A program made the position numbers and the translations under genes. The notes under the pieces were generated by a model. It made no database searches and had not been told where the DNA came from. It saw nothing but the letters and a program-made list of their open reading frames with translations. Positions 34,601-46,600 of a stretch of DNA of 64,000 nt are shown piece by piece (the stretch's first letter is position 1; each line of letters opens with the position of its first letter). Source of the stretch: Locusta migratoria (taxonomy: Eukaryota > Arthropoda > Insecta > Orthoptera > Acrididae); NCBI GenBank assembly GCA_026315105.1, contig CM048755.1, forward strand, positions 761,379,301-761,443,300, in the 5' to 3' direction.

Positions 34601-34799
34601 TCGTACATTTTTTATGGAGGATGTAGCTTGAAGAGGATATTTTCTCTTTTTTTTTTAAATTAAATATTTAATAATTTCTTTTATTTTGGGTTTGTAATAC
34701 TAACAAAATAAAACCACCTGCTTATGACGGACATTTGTGGTGAAAAGAAAAGTAATAGGAGAAAATAATTATGAAAAAGAAATCAACATTCCTGAAGTC

Positions 34800-35470
34800 C
34801 GCATATTCTACGTTTTACTCCACGATTTCCGCTGCCAAATATTCATAGCATGTCTTCTCGAAATGTTTTGGAGTTACCGTTAATCTGTTCCCATTTTTTT
34901 CATTTTTTATGACTGTTTTATTGTCATCTCTTGCCATGAATGATCCAGCTGCGGGGCGGATCGTGAAAGATACTCTTCAAGAAGTTCGAAAAATATTGAC
35001 CGTACTTCGGATTTTTCCAAACTGCACAGTGACGTTAGTTGAGGTAGTTCCAGAAATCCATCACCCCTTTGAGACCACTTCCAAACAAGTAATGGATTGC
35101 GTGGCCTCTTATCCACGTGACAGCATTGTATTTTATCCTTGGGTAGTAGGTATTGTCCGGATAGAATAATATGCGTGAATCGGCAGCAGCTGGTGACACC
35201 CGTAAAAAGAGAGTCAAAATTTGGCGCACAAAATACCAGATCTCTTCCGCCGGCCCGCAAAGTAATCGGTGTTCTTCAGTGTCTGGCACGTCGCATTTCA
35301 CGCACATTGGCGAATCAGTTAGATGAATCTTATGGAGTCTCTCTCTAGTCATCTGTTTATTGTTCACCAAGTCGATCGTACGTCGGAGTTCAGCATTGGT
35401 GCATTCACTGTGCGCCAAACCACTCTCCAGTGCACGCTGCGATGTTTTATTTCCATAATATTAGGTTCCC
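34800..35470 (-). pseudogene. Tx1-like LINE, C-terminal part
   Basis: Minus-strand frame 35,035-35,418 carries 'NNKQMTRERLHKI' followed by a Cys/His cluster (MCVKC ... DTEEHRLLC). This is the zinc-binding end of LINE polyproteins of the Tx1/L1-like kind. Preceding text in another frame (about 35,420-35,470) looks like the block just upstream in that family. The matching upstream half is at 37,375-37,740, on the other side of an inserted LINE. The family name is tentative. Confidence 0.6.
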
Positions 35471-35489
35471 GGCGCTGCAGCAGGATGCG

Positions 35490-37350
35490 GTACATCTACA
35501 TCTACATCTACATACATACTCCGCAATTCACCGTAAGGTGCGTGGCGGAGGGTACACTGTACCACTACCAGACATTTCCTTTCCTATTCCACTCCCAAAT
35601 TGAACAAGGAAAAAAAGAATGCCTATATGCCTCCGTACGAGCCCTAATTTCTCTTATCTTGTCTTTGTTATCTTTACGCGAAATGTAAGTAGGCGGCAGC
35701 AAGATCGTACTACACTCAGCTTCAAATTCCGGCCCTCTAAATTTACTTGACAGAAATTCACGAAAAGAACGTCGTCTTTCTTCCAGGGAGATCTCCAATT
35801 GAGTTGCCGGAGCATTTCCGTGACACTCGCGCATTGGTCGAACCTACCGGTAACAAATCTAGCTGCTCGTCTCTGAACCGCCTCTATGTCTTCCTTTAAA
35901 CTGATCTGCTGCGGGTCTCAAACACTTGAGCAATACTCAAGACGTGGTCGTACAAGCGTTTTATACACGGTCTCGTTTACAGGTGAAGTACATCTTCCCA
36001 AAATTCTCCCAATAAACCGAAGTCGGCTGTCCGCCTTACTCACAACTGTACTTACATGCTCATTCCTTTTCATATCGCTCTGCAATATTACGCCTAGATA
36101 TTTGAACGACGCGACAGTATCAAGAAGTTCACTACTAATGCTGTATTCGAACATTATGGGATTGTTTTTTCTACTCACGCGCATCACCTTACATTTTTCT
36201 ACATTGAGTGCTAGCTGCCATTCTTCGCACCAACTAGAAATTTTGTCTAAGTCATCCTGTATGCTATTACAGTCAGTTACAGAGGACGCCCTCCCATACA
36301 CCACAACATCATCAGCAAACAGCCGCAAATTACAACTTACTGTGTCCATTAGATCATTTATATACATAGAAAATAATAGCGGCCCTATCACACTCCCATG
36401 GGGCTCGCCTGACGATACACTCGTCTCTGATGAACACTCGCCGTCGAGAAAAACATACTGCGTTCTATTACTTAGGAAGTCTTACAGCCAGTCACAAATC
36501 TGTGAACCTATTCCATAAGCTCGTATCTTCGTTAGCAGTCTGCAGTGTGGCACAACGTCGAACGCCTTTTTGAAGTCGAGAAAAACACAATCCGCCTGTT
36601 GCCCTTCATCCCATGGCTCGCAAGATGTCATGTGAGAAAAGGGCAAGCTGAGTTTCACATGAACGATGTTTCCTAAACCCGTGCTGATTCATGGAAAGAA
36701 GCTTCTCCGTTTCAAGGAAATTTACTATATTCGAACTGAGAATATGCTCCAATATTATACATGAAACTGATTTCAACGACATTGGCCTGTAATTGTGTGG
36801 GTCAGTTCTCTTTCATTTCTTATAAACGGGAGTCACCTGCGTTTTTCTCCAATCACTAGAAACTTTGCGCTGAATTAATGATTCGCGATAAATGCAAGCT
36901 AAGTAGGGGGCCAACGCCGCAGAATAGTCTTTGTAAAACCGAACTGGTATTCCATCCAGACCAGCAGACTTTTTCGTATTTAGCTCTCTCAGCTGCTTCT
37001 CTACACCGGAAATACCTATTGCTATGTCCCCCATTTCGGAATTAATACGTTGATCAAATGATGGTACATTTGTGCGGTCCTCCTGCGTGAAAGATTTCTT
37101 AAAGGTTAAATTTAGAACTTCAGCTTTCCGTTTGCTTTCTTGTATTACTGCCCCGGAATGATCAACGAGTGACTGGACAGTGGGCTTTGACCCGCTTATC
37201 GAGTTTACATAGGACCAGAATTTTTTCGGGTTCTCGGAAAGATCATTTGCTAAGGTATGGCTGTGATAATTATTGTATGCTTCGCGCATCGATCTTTTTA
37301 TAGACGCACGAATCTCTACTAAATTTTGATGTCTCTGGCCATTGGTAAGC
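35490..37350 (-). pseudogene. CR1-like LINE, 5'-truncated, inserted in the Tx1-like LINE
   Basis: Three minus-strand frames cover one degraded ORF. 36,813-37,289 holds the endonuclease-RT linker and first RT blocks (MREAYNNYHS ... NPKKFWSYVN ... KSAGLDGIP ... VTPVYKK). 35,918-36,391 holds the RT palm with FADD and the thumb. 35,565-35,834 holds the C-terminus. The middle (36,392-36,812) is frame-broken. The 3' end shows a short microsatellite-like tail, TACATCTACATCTACATC on the plus strand at 35,491-35,515, as in CR1/L2-group LINEs. It is related to the LINE at 46,955 and nearly identical at its end to 50,339-50,450. Confidence 0.85.
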
Positions 37351-37374
37351 GAGTAACAGGTAGGAAGCCCTTAA

Positions 37375-37740
37375 TGTAGCTATATTCTAGGTAAAAACTT
37401 CCAAAATAGGAAAATACTGTCGGGTTGTTAGTACGCTCCACCGGTGGCTCGACGGAAGTCGGTGTTAAAGCCTCTATCTGTAGGCCCATGAGACTGGACG
37501 GGCAACGCTTCCACAGCTTGAGGTGCAGAGAGATATCGCTCGGTCATGAACATTAACAAGTCCTAGTCCGTCACGTTCCTTTGGTAGGGTGAGGGATTCG
37601 TATTTTATTTTAAATATCATTCTGTAATTGACGAATGATCCGAATTCCGCCTTTAGGCTCCTTGCTATGTGTTTTGGCATAGGCAGTGTCTGCGGCACAT
37701 GTGGCAGTCAGGATGCTTGATACACGTTCATAAATTCAGT
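37375..37740 (-). pseudogene. Tx1-like LINE, region upstream of the insertion
   Basis: Minus-strand frame 37,474-37,698 reads 'YESLTLPKERDGLGLVNVHDRA', the post-RT block of LINE ORF2 (PxxxGGLGL-type). It is followed in another frame by 'EYSYIKGFLP', which fits the next conserved block of Tx1-like elements. Together with 34,800-35,470 it forms one element interrupted by 35,490-37,350. Confidence 0.6.
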
Positions 37741-38040
37741 TCGTTGATGTATGCCCAACTACTCTACGGCTATAAATCAAAACAGGAGTTCTTTAATCTC
37801 ATACTATTGATGGCCGTTGTTAACTGATGTTAATATGGCATTTGTAAACATTATATTATCATTTATTGTACGAAGAACGATGTGTTTTTGTTAATTCCTC
37901 AGTGTGCCGTTGCTTTGAAATGACAACATGTAAGTTACTATAAGAAAATCATCAAATACGCGAGGAATGTCACGTGACATCTCCGAACGGCTGGTTTTCG
38001 TTAATTCAATGGAGGGTGTCAAATCTCCGTTAATTTGGAA
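37741..38040. other. unassigned
   Basis: Nothing recognised. Confidence 0.5.
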
Positions 38041-38520
38041 AATATGTCTCAAACGATACGAGATATGAAAAAAACATATGGGAGCTAAGTTGTAGAGAAT
38101 ATTTTCCTCTATAAATTAGGTTATTCAATTTTCGTGTAAGATGAACGGTTCGTCTGCACATACAATTATATTACAAACAGTTTTTTTTTGGTTTTACTAC
38201 CGTATTTTTACTCCGAAAAATTTGAAAAAGGGAGGTTCTGGTCTCTGGCGGCCTACAATCATGCCAGTAAAATTTGGTGCTGATCGGTTGAACGGTTCGT
38301 CTTAAAAACAGGGAACACGTTACGGACAGACAGACAGACGGACAAACATACATCCCAAAATCGCCGTTATTTTTGCACATATCTGAAACGCTACGAGAAT
38401 GAAAAAAAAAGAAAAAAAAAAAAACCATAAGAGAGCAAAGTTGTAGAGAATTTTCTCCTCTACAAATTCGGTTATTCGGTTATTTGTGTCAGATGAATAG
38501 TTAAGCCGTTATTTCCACTT
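38041..38520 (+). repeat. two diverged direct repeats, period about 335 bp
   Basis: The block 'acgagatatgaaaaaaacata...gagctaagttgtagagaat...ctctataaattaggttattc' (about 38,057-38,133) recurs at about 38,394-38,476 as 'acgagaatgaaaaaa...gagcaaagttgtagagaat...ctctacaaattcggttattc'. Between them is an (ACAG)n patch at 38,327-38,346. The family is unknown. Confidence 0.6.
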
Positions 38521-38599
38521 AAATTTCGAGCTGTCAAAAGACGATCGCAAAGGCCCACTTTTAGTGTTACTACTGTAACCTAAAGTGGGCCAAAAGGAG

Positions 38600-39323
38600 C
38601 CAATTATTCCGATGCTAAATGTTTAAACAAAGTATCATAACGTTTTATTATTTTAAGCATTCTCTCTCTAAGCTCTTCGCATAGACTATATATACAACAG
38701 CCGACAGACGTGTTTAATAATAGCGCAGGACAGATAATGAACGGGATGTAACGGTAACGAACGCCACAAACTTACGTATCCATCTTAACAAAAATAATAC
38801 TCTTTCAATGTCCAGATAATTTAAAAACAATTATTACCTGAGGCAAACATTTGGGAATTCCCAAAAGAAAAGAAATCCTCTGTTTCGGAACTCGACCGCC
38901 ACCTCACATCTACAATCAACATAAATGTATCTCTTCGTTTACACTATTTCTGCAACAGACGTCGAACATGTTAAAAATAGCTTGCGTTAGATAAACGGAA
39001 TGTAACGGTAACAAACGCTACAAAATTGTATGTCAAACACTCTTTCCGTAGCACAACAACAGCAGCAGCAGAAGACATATTGTTTGTAAAAAAATTCGAG
39101 TTTTCTGGTGGAAATAACGAAAATCGGCAAAGACATCTAGCACAACGTCTGCGTAGAAACTAAAGATTTCCAACATTGCAGCTTACACACAAGGCATTTT
39201 ACCGAACATAACGAAAGACGCTCTGTCAGTCAGCCACGGCTACACCAGCACCAAGCTGTTAGGAATGCGTCTAAATATACATCTGCAAGCACCGTTAACA
39301 ATAGTCCCGAACGCAGACCGAGG

Positions 39324-39363
<40 letters not shown>

Positions 39364-40601
39364 CACTGTGTTCTCTCGGCAGGCTAAATAAAACAAACAT
39401 ATGATAATTCTTTAAACAAAATAGCATAAATTCTCTCTCAAAAACATCTGAACTACATATCCAAATGATCAAAAACTTCTACGCAAAACCTCTGCAGACA
39501 CAGCACATTGCATTTATTTAAACGCAATGCGATGGAGCTAAGCCAGGCCGAAAGTTCCGAAATTTAATACTCTCTCTCTTTAGTAGAAATCTTGCCCTGC
39601 TATGTTTCCTTAGATCGAGGTATAGCTGTCTCCCATCCAGTATTTCAACAGTTCAGTTACCGATAATCGAGCGTCCCAGAAGACATTTAAATCTTATTGT
39701 ACAACAGAGTGTCGCAATAAAAAAAATGCGTGAAATATTTTTCCGATATTCGACGGTATACACTAAAACTTCTTTTTTCTCTAAACCATTGACCTAACAA
39801 TACCCTTCTTCGAATAGATACCCGACAATGCAGCAACCTCGGAACCGAGGTAGTACTTTACCCACCCGATAGCTAGGAAGCAACACACTTACATCAGATT
39901 TTCAGTTCTCTAGAACAATTTCGACCTGCCCTTTGCCCAAAATATAGAACAAATTCTTACGCCAAACACAAAACAATCTCCTTTCCTGTGATTATTTTTT
40001 TCATTCCACTAAACCATATTCTGATCTACCTTTCCACTACCTTTCAAATACCTTTACACCACCCTGTTGCATGTTAACGCCTACCTGTATGCCACCCCTC
40101 TCGACAGGTGCACCGCAAACGAAGATGCATAGAATGATAACCTACACACCGCAACACCAGATCAGTTTAGAGCCATCACCGCAAAACACCAACAAACCTC
40201 ACATATTTCGAAGTCCTATGTCAAAGTACAGACCCTGACAGATGTCCCATCCTAATAATAATAGTAGACAATGTTTAAACACAACGAAATTTAGTAGACC
40301 CTCTAGAGGTAAAAACACTCATCAACGTGGTCATCTGAGCTATCATCCTATCTCGGAATAGTATTACACAAACAAAAACGTTTAAACCAACAACTTAGAG
40401 GCGAAAGTAGTACACCTTAGGTCTTCAAAATGACAGCACACGTGCGAGAAGAGTGTCACAGACCGAGAACATCCTATTAGGCAGAGGAGCTCGCTAGATT
40501 TACGGAAACACCTGTCAATTTTCAGTGTTCTTATTAACCAAGTAAACAATTTGCAAAAAATAAGTCGACTGCTCTCTAAGGAACTTGTTAGCCGAGGACA
40601 C
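38600..40601 (+). repeat. G-poor domain with diverged tandem repeats
   Basis: The plus strand is rich in A and C and low in G. Internal repetition is visible. 'caacagccgacagacgtg ... gggatgtaacggtaacgaacgcc' (about 38,696-38,766) returns at about 38,953-39,020. 'tttaaacaaagtatcataa' (near 38,622) returns near 39,411. The 34-bp (AC)n at 39,328-39,361 lies inside. No gene found. Confidence 0.55.
39328..39361 (+). repeat. (AC)17 microsatellite
   Basis: Perfect dinucleotide repeat. Confidence 0.9.
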
Positions 40602-41955
40602 ATGGATGGGATTGACACACAGTACAGGGCTGCACTTTGTAAATATTGGCTATCCTCGTTTCCAAGCTGTAAGTGTATACTGTAACCCCTCCAGTCTGTT
40701 AATGCCAAACGAAAAAGTAAAAGTATCCCACAAACGCCTATTATAAAATCGATAAGGTGCCTACCTGTAATTTTATTGTAATTTTATTACAAGGTACAGC
40801 CAAATGATTTGCTGGATGTTCTCCAGAGGTTCCTTGCTGAGTTTCTCCAGTATTCCGAGTGCTCTCACAATGCTGCCGCAAGGTAGGAGAAATGATAACT
40901 TGGCCTTGTCTCCATGGCTTCTAGTGACGAACTTCAAGTATAAATTAAAAGATCAGCAATAATCCTAAATCGGCTTCTTTAGATGTCTAACGCAACAGAA
41001 CATAATCCAACACTGGAAACACACTGCATCAGAATATCATCCAAAACTGGAAACACACTGCATCGCATATTTTAATCACTTTTTTCTTAATTTATATCCC
41101 AACTAGCTTGCGAAACTATGTAACAACAACCATCTCCAAGCCATCGACCGAACTACAGTAAAAGGATCTAAACCTCCCAGCACTTTTCTACAAAAGTTAT
41201 AAACTAACTAGCAAACGACAATCTCGGTAACTCTGCATTGTCGGTGGATCCCTCTCGAACATCTAACCGTTTAATCATGCATCTTTTTTTATTGTATAAT
41301 CCACCATACAGCATTTCTGAAATGTTTTCTATCAGTCACTAGACCATATACCTCGTTCGTTTGACAATCACTCGAGGACAAAGTCGTCGTATCCCCCTTC
41401 TAACAAATCAACACTTCCAATAAACATATGTAACACACCCAGTTACATCGTAAAAATGGTTGACACACATAGAACAGCTAACAAGGAACAATCCAGATCA
41501 ACACCAAGCTCTTTTCTTATATGTATGTACCTATTCCTTACAACTAACAACGGAAAAAAAGAAGCCTACACCATGTAGCCCTAATACGATACTGAAAACC
41601 CCCCCAACGAAGGAATTATCGAGCTTTAAATCACCTAACCATAGGGCTGACTGAAATCGATGCTTCTCGACCGAAGAACAATAATGTACCACAGCGAGCA
41701 TCTCCGCTACGCTACCGAGAGACGACCAGTCGTAAAGTAAACAGCTATACCACCTCTCTTAGTCCAACATAGATACAATAAAGGACATCTCTACAGGTCA
41801 TAAAGAGACGTCTGTGCACAATCGTAATACCGACATTTACTGCAACACTTCAACACATCATTCCCTCGCAGGTGACACAGACGAGGTATTTACCATAGGA
41901 GTTGACTACAACAGCCATTATAACTTGCATGATGAAAATATAGTTAGCGATAACT

Positions 41956-42002
<47 letters not shown>

Positions 42003-42040
42003 TACATACATACATACAAACAGTTGGATGAGCGCTAAAT
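40602..42040 (+). repeat. left arm of a large imperfect inverted repeat
   Basis: Pairs with 43,030-44,685 in reverse complement. Anchors: 'atggatgggattg.cacacagtac' (40,603) with 44,660-44,685; 'ctgtaacccctccagtctg' (40,680) with 44,335-44,355; 'cggtaactctgc' (41,227) with 43,860; and the 41,815-41,960 stretch with 43,090-43,240, which is about 94 percent identical by eye. The arm contains a local 34-bp tandem duplication near 41,000-41,065. Its inner end carries (AC)n and (CATA)n. Confidence 0.85.
41962..42018 (+). repeat. (AC)n-(CATA)n microsatellite
   Basis: About 18 AC units, then five CATA units, mirrored by (TG)n at 43,055-43,088 in the other arm; the tetranucleotide is absent there. 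Confidence 0.9.
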
Positions 42041-43029
42041 CGCGATTTAAACGAACGCTTGCGTAGCTGCAGTCTAAAACAGCACTGAAGTACGTCTCCA
42101 ATAACTAACACATACTCTACCAATCGAAGCACTACTCTCCTGACACACAACCTGTCTTCCGGTATTTTCTCCTAGATCCATAGACCTGTATAACCGAAAC
42201 ATTCTAAACGAAAATATATAAGTCTTAACAAGAAATACCTATTGCAGATGCAAACTATTACATATTTTATGTAATCACAAGGACGTTGGAGTGTTCCTCA
42301 ACACACTTGATCCACCTACAGATCTTAGGACCTACAGCAAACATCTCGTAAGGTTGGTCTATATACACCGCAGAAGAGTAAAAGGCTCTTTAAACAGAGA
42401 GAAGAAACCTAGAATGCGTCTAATTCGATTCCCACATCACGAAAAAGATACTGTCCTACAACAGCTTACAACACATCACATCCAACTCTACATCTTTTTA
42501 GGGCAAAGCGACCCACAGGTCGATGATTTTCACATGAAAACTATGGGATTACAACACATACAACCTTGTTTTAGGACAAAACGAACCACACCTAGTAAGA
42601 CACACAATTGTTGCTCATTCTATACGAAGAACCACGTGTTCCACCAATCTATGTACAAAACAGCCTCTGTGCCATTCGTCTTATGTTCGACAGCAAACAA
42701 CAAGTAACATTTGTATATGTAATTTATACGCACGGAAGGTAAAGTTTAGATGAGCGCTCCATCTAGGTTGTTTATATGTCACATCCTGCATCGAAAAAAA
42801 TGCACAAGGCTACGTAAAAAACACAAGAGACCCACTTCTATCCCTTTTTAAGGTAAACAGAACCACAGAACAAAGAAATACACATCACAACCTTCGGATC
42901 CATTTCTATTAAGACAGCAGAATGTTAGTCGAATTATGCATTTGTGTAATAATGTAGCTGGAGAACTATTTAAATCCAAATACATCGCAAGGTTGTACGA
43001 AACCTGCAACTAACCAAGTCTTTATGCTT
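42041..43029. other. spacer of the inverted repeat
   Basis: About 990 bp of A/C-rich DNA between the arms. An uninterrupted frame at 42,291-42,707 begins with GTG, lacks any domain I know and is explained by the low G content, which makes TAG and TGA rare. No RNA gene seen. Confidence 0.5.
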
Positions 43030-43051
43030 AACAATTTAGCGCCCATCCAAA

Positions 43052-43054
<3 letters not shown>

Positions 43055-43088
<34 letters not shown>
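43055..43088 (+). repeat. (TG)n microsatellite
   Basis: Seventeen TG units; counterpart of the (AC)n in the left arm. Confidence 0.9.
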
Positions 43089-43095
<7 letters not shown>

Positions 43096-44393
43096 GTTAT
43101 CGCTAACTATATTTTCATCATGCATGTTATAAAGACTGTTGTAGTCAACTCCTACGGTAAATACCTCGTTTGTGTCACCTGCGAGGGAATGATGTGTTGA
43201 AGTGTTGCAGTATTTGTCGGTATTACGATTGTGCGTGGATGTCTCTTTATGGCCTGTAGAGGTGGCCTTTCTTTTGTCGATGTTGCATTAAGACCGCTGG
43301 TTAGCTGTTTACTCTACGACTGGTCGTCTCCCGGTAGCGTAGCGGAGATGCTCGCTGTGGTACATTATTGTTCTTCAGTCGAAAAGCATCGACTTCAATA
43401 AACCCTATGGTTTGGTGATTTAAAGCTGGGTAGTTATCTTGGTTGGAAGGCGTGTTTAATCGTTTGTTTAGTCTCTAAAGGACTGCTCTTGGCGCTCCAT
43501 AAATTTCAGTGTTTTATTTGCTCTCAATTGTCTAGACCATTTTTTTTTCGTCGTTAGTTGTAAGGATTGCATACAAGAAAAGAGCTTGGTGTTGATCTGG
43601 ATCGTTCCTTGTTAGCTGTTCTATGTGTGTCAGTCATTTTTACGATGTAATTGGCTGTGTTACATATGTTTATTGAATGTATTGATTTGTTAGAAAGGGG
43701 GGATACGATGAGTTTCTGCTCGAGTGATTGTTAAACGTACGAGATATGTGGTTTAGTTACTGATAGAAAACATTTCAGAAACGCTGTCTGGTGGAGTGTG
43801 CAATGCAAAAAGATGCATGGTCAAACGATTAGATGTTCGATAGGGATTCGCCAACGACGCAGAGTTACCGAGATTTCCGTTTTCTAGTTAGTTTATAACT
43901 TTAGTAGAAGAGAGCTGGGATGTTTAGATCTTTTTGCTGTAGTTCTGTCTATGGGTTGGAGATGGTGTTGTTACATAGTGTCGCAGGCTAGTTGGGATAG
44001 AAATTAAGTAAAAAGTGTTTAAAATATGAGTTGCGACAGACCTCTAAAGAAGCCGATTTAGGATTATTGCTGATCTTTTAACTTATACATGCGTAGTAAA
44101 TTCGGCAAATTCGTCAATACAAGCCATGGAGACAAGGTAAAGTTATCATTTCTCCTACCTTGCGGCAGCGTTATGGGATCACTTGGAGTACTGAATAAAC
44201 TCGGCAAGGAACCTCTGGAAGACATACAGCAAATCATTTGGCTATACCTTATAATAAAATTACAGGTAGTCACCTCATCGATTTTTATAACAGATGTTTG
44301 TGCGATACTCTTACCTCTTCATTTGGCATTACCAGACTGGAGGGGTTACAGAATAGGTTACTGACCGGCTCGAAAACGAATTTACAAAGTACA

Positions 44394-44644
44394 GGAGGAA
44401 GGAAGATTAGTGTTTAACGCCCCGTCGACAGCATGGTCATTAGAGGCGGAGCTTACGCTCGGGTTGTTTGGGTAAGGGTGAGGAAGGAATTCGGCCGTGT
44501 CCTTTGAAAGGAACCATCATGGCATTTTCCTGAGTGATTTAGGGAAATCACGGACAACGTAAATCTGTATGGCCGGAGATGGATTCGAACCACCATCCTC
44601 CCGAATGCGAGTCCATTGTCTTACCACTGCGCCACCTCGCTCGG
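44394..44644 (-). repeat. tRNA-derived SINE (second family) inside the right arm
   Basis: The minus strand begins CCGAGCGAGGTGGCGCAGTGG (split here: A-box region) with a B box 'GGTTCGAATCC' near 44,580-44,590, then body words 'gtgatttccctaaatcac', 'ggccgaattccttcc' and 'gtcgacggggcg'. It is flanked by TTACAAAGTACA (44,382-44,393) and TTACAATGTGCA (44,645-44,656), a slightly diverged target duplication. The left palindrome arm shows the uninterrupted site. Confidence 0.85.
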
Positions 44645-44687
44645 TTACAATGTGCAGCCATGTACTGTGTGACAATCCCATCCATTG

Positions 44688-44870
44688 CTAGTCTTTCAGT
44701 TTGGCAGGAGAGCTTCTGTGAAGTTTGGAAAATAGGAGGCGAGGGACTGACAGATGTAACGTTGTGTGGACGCACTGTGAGTCGTGTCCGGATAGCTCAG
44801 TGATAGAGCGCTTGCCCGCCAAATGCAAAGGTCCCGCTTTAGGCACACAATTTTAATCTGCCAGGAAGCA
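44688..44870 (+). repeat. SINE (third family)
   Basis: Starts 'ctttcagtttggcaggagagcttctgtgaagtttgg', has a tRNA-like head with A box 'TAGCTCAGTGATAGAGC' near 44,794, a damaged B box, and ends 'acaattttaatctgccaggaagc'. Same family as 27,846-28,035. Confidence 0.7.
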
Positions 44871-46600
44871 CTGATGCAACAAATGCCAACGCATCGATTT
44901 TAACTAACCAGATGTCACAAACGCCTCAGAGACAGTGAAATGCCGCTGCTAGAATGCTATGTGGCTTTTAGAAATATTTTTGCATTAATCCCACTTCACA
45001 CTTTCTTACATAGATGGTTATAAACGTTTTACGGTGCCGTGGATAAATCGTCACCGGATATAACGCACGATTTATACTGATATGAGTGCAATCTAATGTA
45101 ATCACTGCACTAGAGAGTTTTCTGACGGTACGGTACTGCTCACCTTCTAAAAGCGCCCTCTATAAAATTAGTAGGCAGATGAGGCAAGACCTGGGCGTGT
45201 GGCGGTTTTTGTTAAATATTTTGATAGATGAATGGAGATTTTTAGATAAGCGTATCGACTTAAATTAGTGTGGTAGAATGGAGCACGGTACTTCACAGAA
45301 AAATTGGTTTACAAAAAACATCGGCGTGTCCTGGCAGCAGTACACCAAAAAACGTACTTCTTATGTTTCGCAGGTGAGGTGTGAGTTCAGTGGCTTCGTA
45401 ATATCTCGTACTGTCACTGGCTTGTAAAGCGAAAATCAAATTTCACCTTCTAGTTTCTGCACATATCATAAATGGTAGCCTACTTTTAATTTAATCCACG
45501 AGGAAGATAAATATTCCAAAGCCGAGAAAGAAGGCGTCGAATATACTGGAATGTCCATTAAAATTTTTACGATAAGACTGTTACACTCAATATTTGACTA
45601 CCGAGTGTACATTAAGTTAGCCTCGTTACTTTAGATGAGTAGTTCAATGTAAAGTAATACATCGTTCACTGGCATTTTAAACCCCGTTGTTTCTGTTTCA
45701 CCTTAAGTCGACGGCTCAGACCAGAGGAAGGTAAGGGTATACTGTATCCAATAGGATATCTCTGTAATGAAGAGACAATAGAATTAGGTTTCCTGTCAAT
45801 AATTAACTTAATTGACCAAAGACACGGTCTGGGGCGTGATCAGTAAAACTTTTGTGTCTTGCAGTTTTTCTGCGGGTGCAAAGCTACGTCCGTCTGTAAT
45901 AATCGCTCTCACTGTGACTGAATGCTAAGCAATAGGCTCGCTTCTCGTCATCTTAAGAGCTACGCGATGTTTATTAGGAAGTTCCATTGTGAGTCGTGAG
46001 AAGGGAGGCCAAGAAAGCTTTGTTGACGAAGGCCTGACTCATTTAGGTGAAATTTAAGATGCCTGTCCAACACAGGAAGACACGAGGGATAGAAAATTAG
46101 AAAAAATTCCGTCGAGGTGCAATAACCTTAGGCGGGCTAAATTAAGTGATAATGACGGCGGCCTCATTCATTACTGCATTCCCAGGGACCCGCGGTCAGT
46201 TCCACGCGGCGACGCGCATTGAGATAAGCCCTAATTGGGGCAGCAGCAACCGTCGGCCGCCGGAAGTGGCCTTTCTTTACACACAGGAATCGTTTTCAAG
46301 CTTTTGCTTCTCCTTAACCTTAGTTTTTGTTTGTATTGTTTTCGGGGACACACTGCCAAGCGGACGATATTTGTCCTCCGACAAGAGATACGAAGTATCT
46401 GAAACGAAAAAGGTATCTAAGTTTCACAATACTTGAAAAATAAAAAGTGCACCTAATGCACGAAAATGAAAAGATCGTATGGCATTATTAGCTGTCTATT
46501 AATACTGGTGAATGTGTATCTGACACGACACGCACAGCTTGCGCGTGGATGATTACGAGTCGAAATGATTAGGACAACGGAAACTCTCAGTCCCCGAAGG
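44871..46600. other. unassigned
   Basis: No gene recognised. A GC-richer patch at about 46,140-46,280 stands out but has no clear frame or splice signals. Confidence 0.45.

Larger units (their letters stand above)
43030..44685 (-). repeat. right arm of the large inverted repeat, with a SINE inside
   Basis: Reverse-complement partner of 40,602-42,040. Homology runs to 44,393, is interrupted by a SINE with target duplication (44,394-44,644), and resumes at 44,645-44,685. The composition flips to G/T-rich as expected. The outer boundary abuts another SINE. Confidence 0.85.

Noticed and set aside
35886..36518. 210-codon plus-strand frame
   Set aside because: It is antisense to the RT of the CR1-like LINE, whose minus-strand motifs (FADD) are clear.
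41944..42150. Cys/Val-rich frame
   Set aside because: Translation of the (AC)n and (CATA)n repeats.
38600..44685. CRISPR-like or satellite array
   Set aside because: Units are few, long and diverged; no regular repeat-spacer pattern.
44785..44850. tRNA gene
   Set aside because: The B box is damaged and the flanks belong to the third SINE family.
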